A DNA stretch of 64,000 nt from Sinosporangium siamense (GTDB lineage: Bacteria > Actinomycetota > Actinomycetes > Streptosporangiales > Streptosporangiaceae): assembly GCF_016863435.1 (NCBI RefSeq), contig NZ_BOOW01000020.1, forward strand, positions 124,001 to 188,000, read 5' to 3'. The position numbers and the translations under genes were made by a program. Of this stretch, positions 8,029-15,567 are shown piece after piece. Each line of letters starts with the position of its first letter. Positions within the stretch are counted from its first letter, which is position 1. Under the pieces are notes generated by a model that saw only the letters and a list, made by a program, of their open reading frames with translations, did no database searches and was not told the DNA's origin.

Positions 8029-8889
8029 ATGTGCAGACAGGATTCCCTTGGCGCGACGGGCCCGACAGAGCCAGCGAGGCCGGCGAAGCCAACGAGCCCG
8101 GCCCCCGAGCCGGCCGAGACCACCGCCCTCAGCCCGGCCGCCCCGGCGCACCGGACCGCCGCACGCCGGTTGCGCCGCTGGTCGCTCCTTCTCATCTCGA
8201 CCACGATCTCCACCGTCGTGACCGCCCTGCCCGTGATCACGGAGAGCCCCGCGGCCTCCGCCGCGGCCGACTCGCGCCCCACGCTCACGCCCGGCGCCTG
8301 CGGCCCGGTGGTGCGCCACCTCCAGCGACGCCTGGCCCACCTGCGCTACGCGCCCGGCCCCGCCACGGGCTGTGTGAACAGGCCGACCATCATGGCCGTG
8401 TGGGCCCTGCAGAAGGCGAACCGGCTCCGGCCGGCCTCGGCCGTCGGGCCGCGCACCTGGCGGGCGCTGGACCGGGGGCGTGTGCCCCGCCCGCTCGTGC
8501 GCCAGGGCGCGGCCCCGAAACGGGTGGAGATCAATCTGACCCGCCAGCTCATGCACGTCTACCGTAGGAACCGGCTGGCCCTGACCACCCACATCTCCAC
8601 GGGCGCGCAGCGGAGATACTGCCACAAGGGCCGCTGCGGCTTCGCCATCACGCCGACCGGGAACTTCCGCGTCTACCGCCAGAACAACGGCTGGCGCACG
8701 GGCCCGCTGGGCAGCATGTACAAACCGATGTACTTCCGCGGCGGCATCGCCATGCACGGCTCGACCTCGGTGCCGCTCTATCCCGCCTCACATGGATGTG
8801 TACGGCTACCGCTCAACGTGGCCCACAACCTGCGCCATCTGGTGAGCAAGGGGCAGCCGGTCTACGTGCGCCGGCCGCCACGTCGCTGA
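8029..8889 (+). CDS. L,D-transpeptidase (YkuD) with peptidoglycan-binding domain
   Basis: 286 aa: a Pro/Ala-rich cytoplasmic N-terminus, one membrane or signal segment (about 51-72), a peptidoglycan-binding-1-like domain (about 86-150) and a C-terminal YkuD domain with the catalytic signature HGS...SHGCVRLP (Cys257). The enzyme forms 3-3 crosslinks in peptidoglycan or attaches proteins to it. ATG 8029 has GAGGA close upstream (3 bases). Its stop is only 7 bp from the convergent nudC stop. Confidence 0.9.
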   Translation: MCRQDSLGATGPTEPARPAKPTSPAPEPAETTALSPAAPAHRTAARRLRRWSLLLISTTISTVVTALPVITESPAASAAADSRPTLTPGACGPVVRHLQRRLAHLRYAPGPATGCVNRPTIMAVWALQKANRLRPASAVGPRTWRALDRGRVPRPLVRQGAAPKRVEINLTRQLMHVYRRNRLALTTHISTGAQRRYCHKGRCGFAITPTGNFRVYRQNNGWRTGPLGSMYKPMYFRGGIAMHGSTSVPLYPASHGCVRLPLNVAHNLRHLVSKGQPVYVRRPPRR

Positions 8890-8896
8890 GCGGCGA

Positions 8897-9877
8897 TCAG
8901 TCTCCGGAGAGGTGCCCGCCGAACCAGGTCTCGATCAACCTGCGGGCGATCGAGACCTCGGGCGGCAGCCGTACACTCCCCGCCGCGAGAGCCTCGGTGA
9001 GCTCGGCCCGCGTATACCACCGCGCCTCGGCGATCTCGTGGGGATCGCAGCGCAGCTCGGTGGTGAGGGCGCGGGTGAAGAAGCCCAGCATCAGGCTGCG
9101 TGGGAAGGGCCAGGGCTGGCTGCCGAGGTAGCGGGGGGCGGTGACGGTGACGCCGACCTCCTCGGCGACCTCGCGGATCACGGCCCGCTCCAGCGACTCG
9201 CCGGGCTCGACGAAGCCGGCGAGGATCGAGTAGCGGTCCTTCGGCCAGCTCGGCCCCCGGGCGAGCAGCACCCGGTCGGCGTCGTCGTGCACCAGCATGA
9301 TGACCGCCGGGTCAACGCGGGGGAAGTGCACGCTGGCGTCCCGCGGGCACACGCGCGTGTTGCCGCCTCCCGCGACCTCCGTACGGCTGCCGCAGCGTGG
9401 GCAGAACTCGTGACTGGTGTGCCACGCCTCCAGCGCGACGGCGTAGACGAGGAGCCCGGCGTCCCGGTCGCCGAGGAGTGCGCCGATCTGGCGCAGCCCC
9501 ATGGCGACGGGCCGGCCCTCCGGCACGGTCTCGGCGGTGAGGGGGGCGACTACCCTGCCCTCGGACCTTCCCTCGGCGCCGCGAGCGCCGGGCAGCGGCG
9601 CGGACACCGCGAAGTAAGACACACCTCCGTCGTCCACACCGAGGAGGTAGTGCCGGCCGGGCGGTGCCTCGGCCGGGGAGAACAGTTCGATGGCGAGTTC
9701 GGTGCCGCTTCTGCGAACCAGGGTGCGGCCCTCGTGGATCACGAGGACTTTGCTGCGGTCGTCGGCCCAGGCCTTCTTCAGCCACTCGTCGTCGCCGCGT
9801 AGTGGCGACGATCTGTCTATGGCACTGCGCGCGAGAAGCAGCGGCCCGATAAGTCCATCTTGTGCCGATCGTTCCAC
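8897..9877 (-). CDS. nudC: NAD(+) diphosphatase NudC (Nudix hydrolase)
   Basis: 326 aa from GTG 9877 (AAGGA six bases upstream); an ATG further upstream (9934) has no ribosome-binding site. It contains a zinc-ribbon (CPRC...CPRD, about 159-180, with Asp where the fourth Cys is expected), the full Nudix box GX5EX7REVXEEXG (about 221-243) and the NudC-specific SQPWPFPRS (about 253-261). It hydrolyses NADH or NAD+ to NMN(H) and AMP and can remove NAD caps from RNA in E. coli. It is divergent from the siderophore operon. Confidence 0.93.
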   Translation of the reverse strand: MERSAQDGLIGPLLLARSAIDRSSPLRGDDEWLKKAWADDRSKVLVIHEGRTLVRRSGTELAIELFSPAEAPPGRHYLLGVDDGGVSYFAVSAPLPGARGAEGRSEGRVVAPLTAETVPEGRPVAMGLRQIGALLGDRDAGLLVYAVALEAWHTSHEFCPRCGSRTEVAGGGNTRVCPRDASVHFPRVDPAVIMLVHDDADRVLLARGPSWPKDRYSILAGFVEPGESLERAVIREVAEEVGVTVTAPRYLGSQPWPFPRSLMLGFFTRALTTELRCDPHEIAEARWYTRAELTEALAAGSVRLPPEVSIARRLIETWFGGHLSGD

Positions 9878-9964
9878 ACAGTTTCCTTCCAGGAGCCCTG
9901 ACCATCCTAAAAGGTCTCGCGCGGCGCTCATCATGATCCCGCTTCAGGCTATGATGGCCGTGAG

Positions 9965-9983
9965 TTAGGTAAGCCTTACCTGA
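9965..9983. promoter_or_regulatory. Iron box (DmdR/IdeR-type operator)
   Basis: TTAGGTAAGCCTTACCTGA is a 19-bp imperfect palindrome that matches the actinobacterial iron-box pattern TTAGGTTAGGCTAACCTAA at most positions. It ends 18 bp before the first siderophore gene and 87 bp from nudC. By analogy, the Fe(II)-bound repressor would shut the operon off in iron sufficiency. Confidence 0.85.
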
Positions 9984-10001
9984 ATCCCCCGGGGGTGTCA
10001 G

Positions 10002-11168
10002 TTGCGGGTGTACTTCACCTCGCTGAAAACGACCGGCGCCGTCACCGACGGATTCCTCCCCGCGGCCAAGGCGCTCGGCCGCGAGGTGACGATCCTCACC
10101 GACCGGCCCGGCGACTACGCCGCCTGCGGTGTCGAGGTCTTCGGCTGCGACGTGCGCGACCCCCGCGCCGTGATCGACACCATCGCCCACCACGAGCCGC
10201 CCGAGGCGGTGTTCACCAACTCCGACCACATCCAGGCGGAGACCGCGATGGTGGCCGACTACTTCGGCCTGCCGGGCAAGGACTGGCGGGCCTGCGCGAC
10301 GGCCAAGAACAAGGCGCTCATGCGGCGGGCACTCGCCCGTGCCGGGGTCGAGTCGGTCTGGTCGGCGAGGTTGTCCCCCGGCGACCCCGTCCCCGCCGAC
10401 ACCCCCCTGCCCGCCGTGGTCAAACCCCGCGAAGGGGTCGCCAGCGAGCACGTGGTCTACGTCGAGACGCAGCGCGAGCTGGCCGAGGCCGTGCGCACCA
10501 TCCGCGCGGAGCGGCCGGGCGAGGCCCTGGTCGTGGAGCAATACCTCTCGGGGCCGCTGCACACCCTGGAGACGCTCGGCGACAGCCGCACCGGTGCGCC
10601 GAGGGTGCTCGGGGGGTTCAGAACGACACTCGGGCCTCTGCCGTACTTCGTGGAGGAGCGGCTCGACTGGCATCCCGAGGGGCCGCACGAGCACGTGCTG
10701 GCGGCGCTGCGGGCGCTCGGGGTGGGGTTCGGGGCGTGCCACACCGAATACGTGGTGACCGAGAGCGGGCCCAGGATCATCGAGATCAACTATCGGGTGA
10801 TCGGGGACGACTGCGAGTTCCTGCTGGCCGACCTGCTGGGAGTGCCGTTGTTCGAGTGGATCCTGCGGGTGCACCTCGGCGAGGAGCTGCCCACCGCGCC
10901 GCCGGCGCCCTCGGTGTACGGCTCCGCCGTGAGCCTGGTCGCCGACCGCGCCGGCCATGTGACCTCGGCGCCGCCCCCGCTCGACGGAGGGCACGACGGA
11001 CGGGTGCGGCTCTGGCACCGCCCGCTGCGCGCGGTCGGCGACCGCGTCGAGCACACCCACACCAACCGCGACTACCTCGGGCTGCTGCGTGTGATCGGGG
11101 CCGACCACGCCGAGGTGGAGGCCGCCGTCACCGCCTTCAGGGCCGAACGCCCCTGGGTGATCGCATGA
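10002..11168 (+). CDS. ATP-grasp ligase of a vibrioferrin-type siderophore operon (PvsA-like)
   Basis: 388 aa. ATP-grasp hallmarks: a PAVVKPREG lysine strand (about 145), the VVEQYLSG hinge (about 180) and a metal-binding EINYR near residue 260. The start is TTG 10002 (GGGGGTG four bases upstream) or GTG 10008. It is the first gene after the iron box, and its stop overlaps the next start by 4 bp. In the vibrioferrin pathway PvsA, an ATP-grasp ligase, is thought to join alanine to 2-oxoglutarate. The same role is plausible here, inferred from gene context. Confidence 0.8.
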   Translation: MRVYFTSLKTTGAVTDGFLPAAKALGREVTILTDRPGDYAACGVEVFGCDVRDPRAVIDTIAHHEPPEAVFTNSDHIQAETAMVADYFGLPGKDWRACATAKNKALMRRALARAGVESVWSARLSPGDPVPADTPLPAVVKPREGVASEHVVYVETQRELAEAVRTIRAERPGEALVVEQYLSGPLHTLETLGDSRTGAPRVLGGFRTTLGPLPYFVEERLDWHPEGPHEHVLAALRALGVGFGACHTEYVVTESGPRIIEINYRVIGDDCEFLLADLLGVPLFEWILRVHLGEELPTAPPAPSVYGSAVSLVADRAGHVTSAPPPLDGGHDGRVRLWHRPLRAVGDRVEHTHTNRDYLGLLRVIGADHAEVEAAVTAFRAERPWVIA

Positions 11169-12823
11169 CGCCGCGCGAGCGGGAGGGCTATCTCGCCGCG
11201 CGGGTGCTCGACGCGCTGCTGCGGGAGGACTACGGCGAGCTCGGGCGGTGGGTCACCCGCGACAAGGAGGGCGTGGAACTGCTGCTGGCCTCGGGCCGGG
11301 CGGTGCGCCTCACGCCGGGCTCGCTCTACCAGGACTTCACCGTCTCCCCCGGCGAGCCGCTGACGCTCGGCGAGGTGCTCGCGACCCTCGGCCACCTTGC
11401 CGCCCCGGAGGACGCCGAGGGGGTGCGGGCGTTCGCCGAGGAGTGCCGGGTGGCGCTGGCGAGCCTGACGCTGCACGACGCCCACAGCGGACGGGTGCTC
11501 GCGGCGCTGCGCGACGACCCGCCGGACTCGATGATCGCCAGAGAGGTGGTGGCGGCCTTCGTCGACCACCCGGTCTACCCGACCGCGCGGGCCCGTGCGG
11601 GGCTCGGCGCCGAGGAGCTGATCGCCTACGCCCCCGAGTTCGGGCCGCGCTTCGGCCTGCGCTGGGCCGCGGTCCCCCGTTCGCGCGTGCGCCGCCAGGA
11701 AGGGGGCGGGCAGCCGGAATGGTGGCCGTCCTTCCCCGCGGTGGGGCTGCCGCCGGAGCTCGCGGCCACCCACGAGCTCTTCCCGGTGCACCCGCTGACC
11801 GCGCCCGCCCTGACCGGGGTGAACGTGCTGACCGAGGTGAACGTGGCGCCGCTGCCGTTCCTCACCGTGCGCCCCACGTTGTCGATGCGCACCGTCGAGG
11901 TGGCGCCCCGGCTGCACCTCAAGCTGCCGCTCACCACCAGCACCCTCGGGTTGCGCAACCGCCGCTCGATCAAGCCGGACACCCTGGCGGACGGCGCGCG
12001 GGCCGAACGCCTGCTGCGCGAGGTGCTCGCGGCCGAGCCGGACCTGCCGGTGATGCTCGCCGACGAACAGACCTATGCGCACGCCGGCCACGAATACCTG
12101 GGCTGGATGCTGCGCGGCTTCCCCGAGGGGGAGATCGTCCCTGTGGCCTCGCTGCTCGCCCCGTCGCCGCGCGGCGGCACGGTGGTGGCCGAGCTCGCCG
12201 CGCGGCATACGGGCGGCGACGTGGCGGCGCTGCTGGAGAGCTATGTGCGTCAGCTGCTGCGGTGCAACGTGACGCTGTTCGTGAGATACGGCGTGGCGCT
12301 GGAGGCCCACCAGCAGAACCTGTCGCTGGTCTTCGGCGGCCACGGCCCGCCGCGCCTGCTGGTCAAGGACAACGACGGGCTGCTCGCCTCGCCGGAGCGG
12401 CTGCGCCAGGCCGGCGTCACCCCGCCCCGCTTCGCCGACACGCGCATGCTGACCGACGACCCGCACGCCCTGGCGGATGTGTTCGTGACGATCACGCTGC
12501 ATCTGGCGGCGGCCGCGGTGGTCTTCGGCGCGTTGCCGGAGCGGCGCGCCGTGACGCTGCTGCGGGGGGCGCTGACCGAGGCGCTCGACGAGCACGGGGA
12601 GCATCCGATGGCGCGGCTGCTGCGGGCACGCACGCTGGACGCGGCGCGGCTGGTGGGCAAGTCGATGGTCACCGCGGGCACCCTGGTCGACAAGGCGCGC
12701 ACCGGGGCGCGGGACGTCAACAAGTTCTACGGCACGAGCGGCCCCAACTATCTGCGGCGGCCTCGCGGCGGGTCCAAGATCGGGCGCTCCACCACCCAGG
12801 CGATGGTTTCCGAGCGGGGTTAG
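11165..12823 (+). CDS. IucA/IucC-family NIS siderophore synthetase (PvsB-like)
   Basis: 552 aa from ATG 11165 (ATGA overlap with the ATP-grasp gene). The N-terminal IucA/IucC domain carries HPLTAP, TLSMRTVEV and KLPLTTSTLG motifs. The C-terminal FhuF-like domain contains EAHQQNLSLV and VKDNDG. NIS synthetases adenylate a carboxylate (citrate or a derivative) and condense it with an amine or alcohol. Its place beside a second, AcsD-like synthetase suggests the PvsB role of joining O-citryl-ethanolamine to the second half. Substrate assignment is inference. Confidence 0.85.
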   Translation: MTPREREGYLAARVLDALLREDYGELGRWVTRDKEGVELLLASGRAVRLTPGSLYQDFTVSPGEPLTLGEVLATLGHLAAPEDAEGVRAFAEECRVALASLTLHDAHSGRVLAALRDDPPDSMIAREVVAAFVDHPVYPTARARAGLGAEELIAYAPEFGPRFGLRWAAVPRSRVRRQEGGGQPEWWPSFPAVGLPPELAATHELFPVHPLTAPALTGVNVLTEVNVAPLPFLTVRPTLSMRTVEVAPRLHLKLPLTTSTLGLRNRRSIKPDTLADGARAERLLREVLAAEPDLPVMLADEQTYAHAGHEYLGWMLRGFPEGEIVPVASLLAPSPRGGTVVAELAARHTGGDVAALLESYVRQLLRCNVTLFVRYGVALEAHQQNLSLVFGGHGPPRLLVKDNDGLLASPERLRQAGVTPPRFADTRMLTDDPHALADVFVTITLHLAAAAVVFGALPERRAVTLLRGALTEALDEHGEHPMARLLRARTLDAARLVGKSMVTAGTLVDKARTGARDVNKFYGTSGPNYLRRPRGGSKIGRSTTQAMVSERG

Positions 12824-12870
12824 CACCCCCGCACAAGTCACTTCCATTTGACGAGGGGCACGTCTTCAAC

Positions 12871-14469
12871 ATGATCCAAGTGCTCGATGCCGTCGGCGCG
12901 CTCGCCGAACGGGCGACGCTGGACGCGCTGCTGCGGTGCTGTGTGCGCGAGGTGGCAGGTCCGAGGGGGCAGGTGTGGCGGGCCGGGCCATACCTGATGG
13001 TGCATCTGGCGGGAGCGCTCCTGCGGGTGCGGTCCGCCGGCGGGGCGGCGCTGCGGTTCGACGGCACGGCCGAGCTGCGATGCGGCGGCGAGTGGCGCCC
13101 GCTCACGGTGGACGAGCTGGTGGAGCTGGTCGCGGGTGAGCTCGGCGGCGGCAACGAGGAGTTCGCCGCCCAGGTGTCGGCCAGCCGGGAGGTCACGGGC
13201 CGCCTGGTCGAGGCGCGCCGCGAGGCCGAGCCTCCCGGCGACCCGTGGCTCGCCTCGGAGCAGGCGCTGGTGTTCGGCCATCCCTTCCACCCGTCGCCCA
13301 AGGCCGGAGGGGGCGCCGAGCGGCTGCAATATGCGCCGGAGGCACACGCGCGGTTCCCGCTGCGGATGTTCGCCGTACGCGACGACGTGCTCCACGAGGG
13401 CGGTGACACGCGGGCACTCGACGCCCTTGGTACGGCACCGCCGGGTTATGCCCTGCTCCCCGCCCATCCGTGGCAGGCCGACCTGCTGAAGCCGCATCTG
13501 GCCGGTCCCCTGGCCGAAGGGCTGCTCCTGGACCTCGGTCCCGGCCGTGAACCCGTCGTGCCCACCTCGTCGGTGCGCACGGTCTACGAGCCGAACGCGG
13601 AGATCTGCCTGAAGTTCTCGCTGGACGTCCGCATCACCAACTGTGTGCGGAAGAACGCGTGGTATGAGCTGGAGGGGGCAGTCGAGTTGAACTCCCGGCT
13701 CGACCCGGTCTTCGCCGACCTGGCGGCGGCCCATCCCGGCACGTCGCGGCTGCGCGAGCCGGGGTTCCGCTCGGTGGCCCTCGGTCTGCCGCTGCTGGAG
13801 GGCCTCGGTGTCATCGTGCGGGAAGGGCCGTGGCGGGTGTGCGGGCCGGAGGTGACGCCGCTGCTCGCCGGGGCGCTCGCCGGCCACGAGGTGCCGCACC
13901 CCTGCGGGGAGCGGCGCGCCGCCGATCCGCTCGCCTGGTGGACGGCCTATGTCGAGCGGGTCGCGCCGCCGGTGCTGGACGCCTATCTGCGGCACGGTGT
14001 GGTGCTGGAGCCACACCTGCAGAACGTCCTCATCGGGGTGGACAGGTCGGGCATGCCGATCGAGGCTGTCTTCCGCGATCTGGAGGGCACCAAGCTGGTC
14101 GCCGGCCGCCACGATCTCACTGGGGTGCCGGACCGGGTGGCCGCCGCCCTCACCTACAGCGCCGAGGCGGGGTGGAGCCGGGTCGTCTACTGCCTGATGG
14201 TCAACCATCTGACGGAGATCGCGGCCACCGTCGTGGAAGCCGCCCGCCCGCACGACCCGCACGCCCTTCTGGCCGACCTGTGGGCGTCGGCGTGGAAGGT
14301 CCTCTCCGTCTACGCCGACGCCCGCGGCCGGCCCGCCCCTCTCGCGTCCCTGCTCGACGGCTCGCCCCTGCCCGCCAAGGCGAACCTGGCGGTTCGCTGG
14401 GCCCGCGCCGCGGACAAGACCGCCGGATACGTCACCGTGCCCGGCCCCTTCCCCGGAGGTTCCCGGTGA
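12871..14469 (+). CDS. IucA/IucC-family NIS siderophore synthetase (PvsD/AcsD-like)
   Basis: 532 aa from ATG 12871. Upstream AGGGG is rather distant (about 14 bases), and no closer in-frame start was found. Motifs: GHPFHPSPK, LLPAHPWQ, TSSVRTVYEP, KFSLDVRITNCVRKN and EPHLQNVLIG. The SSVRTV and RITNCVRKN signature is that of AcsD/IucA-type enzymes, which act on citrate; AcsD and PvsD make O-citryl-serine. The stop overlaps the next GTG start. The 47-bp gap before it is the only break in the operon, which is where pvsC (exporter) would sit in Vibrio. Confidence 0.85.
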   Translation: MIQVLDAVGALAERATLDALLRCCVREVAGPRGQVWRAGPYLMVHLAGALLRVRSAGGAALRFDGTAELRCGGEWRPLTVDELVELVAGELGGGNEEFAAQVSASREVTGRLVEARREAEPPGDPWLASEQALVFGHPFHPSPKAGGGAERLQYAPEAHARFPLRMFAVRDDVLHEGGDTRALDALGTAPPGYALLPAHPWQADLLKPHLAGPLAEGLLLDLGPGREPVVPTSSVRTVYEPNAEICLKFSLDVRITNCVRKNAWYELEGAVELNSRLDPVFADLAAAHPGTSRLREPGFRSVALGLPLLEGLGVIVREGPWRVCGPEVTPLLAGALAGHEVPHPCGERRAADPLAWWTAYVERVAPPVLDAYLRHGVVLEPHLQNVLIGVDRSGMPIEAVFRDLEGTKLVAGRHDLTGVPDRVAAALTYSAEAGWSRVVYCLMVNHLTEIAATVVEAARPHDPHALLADLWASAWKVLSVYADARGRPAPLASLLDGSPLPAKANLAVRWARAADKTAGYVTVPGPFPGGSR

Positions 14470-15563
14470 TCGCGGTTCCCTCGTCGGTGCGTGCGGCGGC
14501 CGGGCGGCTGCGCGACTTCCCGGCTTATGTCTATGACCTGGCCGCCCTGTCCACCCATATGCGTGCCGTGCGCTCGGCGCTTCCCGGCGTCGAGCTCTAT
14601 TACGCGGCCAAGGCCAACCCCGACCCGGCGCTGCTGACCACGCTCGCGCCGCACGTCGACGGGTTCGAGGTCTCCTCCGGCGGTGAGCTGGCCCATGTGC
14701 GCTCCGCCGTACCCGGCGCCCGCCTCGCGTTCGGCGGGCCTGGCAAGACCGACGACGAGCTCGCCGCCGCCGCGGGCGCCCACCGGGTGCATGTGGAGAG
14801 CCCCGGCGAGCTGCGCCGCCTCCTCGCGATGGGGGTGGAGGCAGACGTGCTGCTCCGCGTCAACCTAGACATCCCCGTCGCCGGGGCGTCTCTGGCCATG
14901 GGCGGCGGAGCCACACCCTTCGGGATGGACCCCGCGGGCATCGACGAATGCCTCACCCTGCTCTCCGGCCACCCGGGGGTGCGCCTGCGCGGTGTGCACG
15001 CCCACCTGGCGAGCGGCCTTGAGGCCGGGCCGCTGGTCGACCTGGCGGGCGCCGTGCTCGGCTACGCGCGGGGGCTCGGCGTGCGGGAGGTCAACGTGGG
15101 GGGCGGCATGGCCGTGGCGTATACCGAGCCGTCCCGGAGGTTCGACTGGGAGGCGTACGGCAAGGGCCTGACAGGCCTGATCGCGGACGGCGAGCGGGTG
15201 CGGATCGAGCCGGGGCGGGCGCTCACGGTCTATTGCGGGTGGTATCTCACCCGGGTGATCGACGTGAAGCGGGTGCACGGCGAGCTCTTCGCCGTCGTGG
15301 CGGGCGGCACCCACCACCTCCGCACACCGGTGACCAAGGGCCACGACCAGCCGTTCGCGGTGCTGGACGGAGCCGGCGGGCCCGGGGAGCCGGTCACGGT
15401 CGTCGGCCAGCTGTGCACGCCGAAGGACGTGCTCGCGAGAAGGGCCGGGACATCGGTTCGTGTGGGCGATGTGCTGGCATTCGGGATGGCGGGGGCTTAT
15501 GCCTGGAATATCTCCCACCACGAGTTCTTGCTGCACCCCAAACCCAAGTTCTTTTACGTGTGA
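14466..15563 (+). CDS. PLP-dependent decarboxylase (PvsE/SbnH-like)
   Basis: 365 aa from GTG 14466, overlapping the previous stop by 4 bp. It is a fold-type III PLP enzyme (ornithine/diaminopimelate decarboxylase family) with PLP lysine in YYAAKANPDP (Lys49), HLASG, the glycine-rich NVGGGMAV, EPGRALTVYCG and a C-terminal active-site Cys in QLCTPKDV. In vibrioferrin and achromobactin pathways this enzyme decarboxylates the citryl-serine intermediate to give citryl-ethanolamine. Only 4 bp separate its stop from the convergent adnB stop. Confidence 0.87.
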   Translation: MIAVPSSVRAAAGRLRDFPAYVYDLAALSTHMRAVRSALPGVELYYAAKANPDPALLTTLAPHVDGFEVSSGGELAHVRSAVPGARLAFGGPGKTDDELAAAAGAHRVHVESPGELRRLLAMGVEADVLLRVNLDIPVAGASLAMGGGATPFGMDPAGIDECLTLLSGHPGVRLRGVHAHLASGLEAGPLVDLAGAVLGYARGLGVREVNVGGGMAVAYTEPSRRFDWEAYGKGLTGLIADGERVRIEPGRALTVYCGWYLTRVIDVKRVHGELFAVVAGGTHHLRTPVTKGHDQPFAVLDGAGGPGEPVTVVGQLCTPKDVLARRAGTSVRVGDVLAFGMAGAYAWNISHHEFLLHPKPKFFYV

Positions 15564-15567
15564 GGAG

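Noticed and set aside
9995-12823. A 942-codon frame starting before the ATP-grasp gene
   Set aside because: Its first part is the out-of-frame shadow of the ATP-grasp gene; the NIS synthetase starts at ATG 11165 inside it.
11248-14469. A 1073-codon frame covering two NIS genes
   Set aside because: The first half is a shadow of the first synthetase; the true gene begins at ATG 12871.
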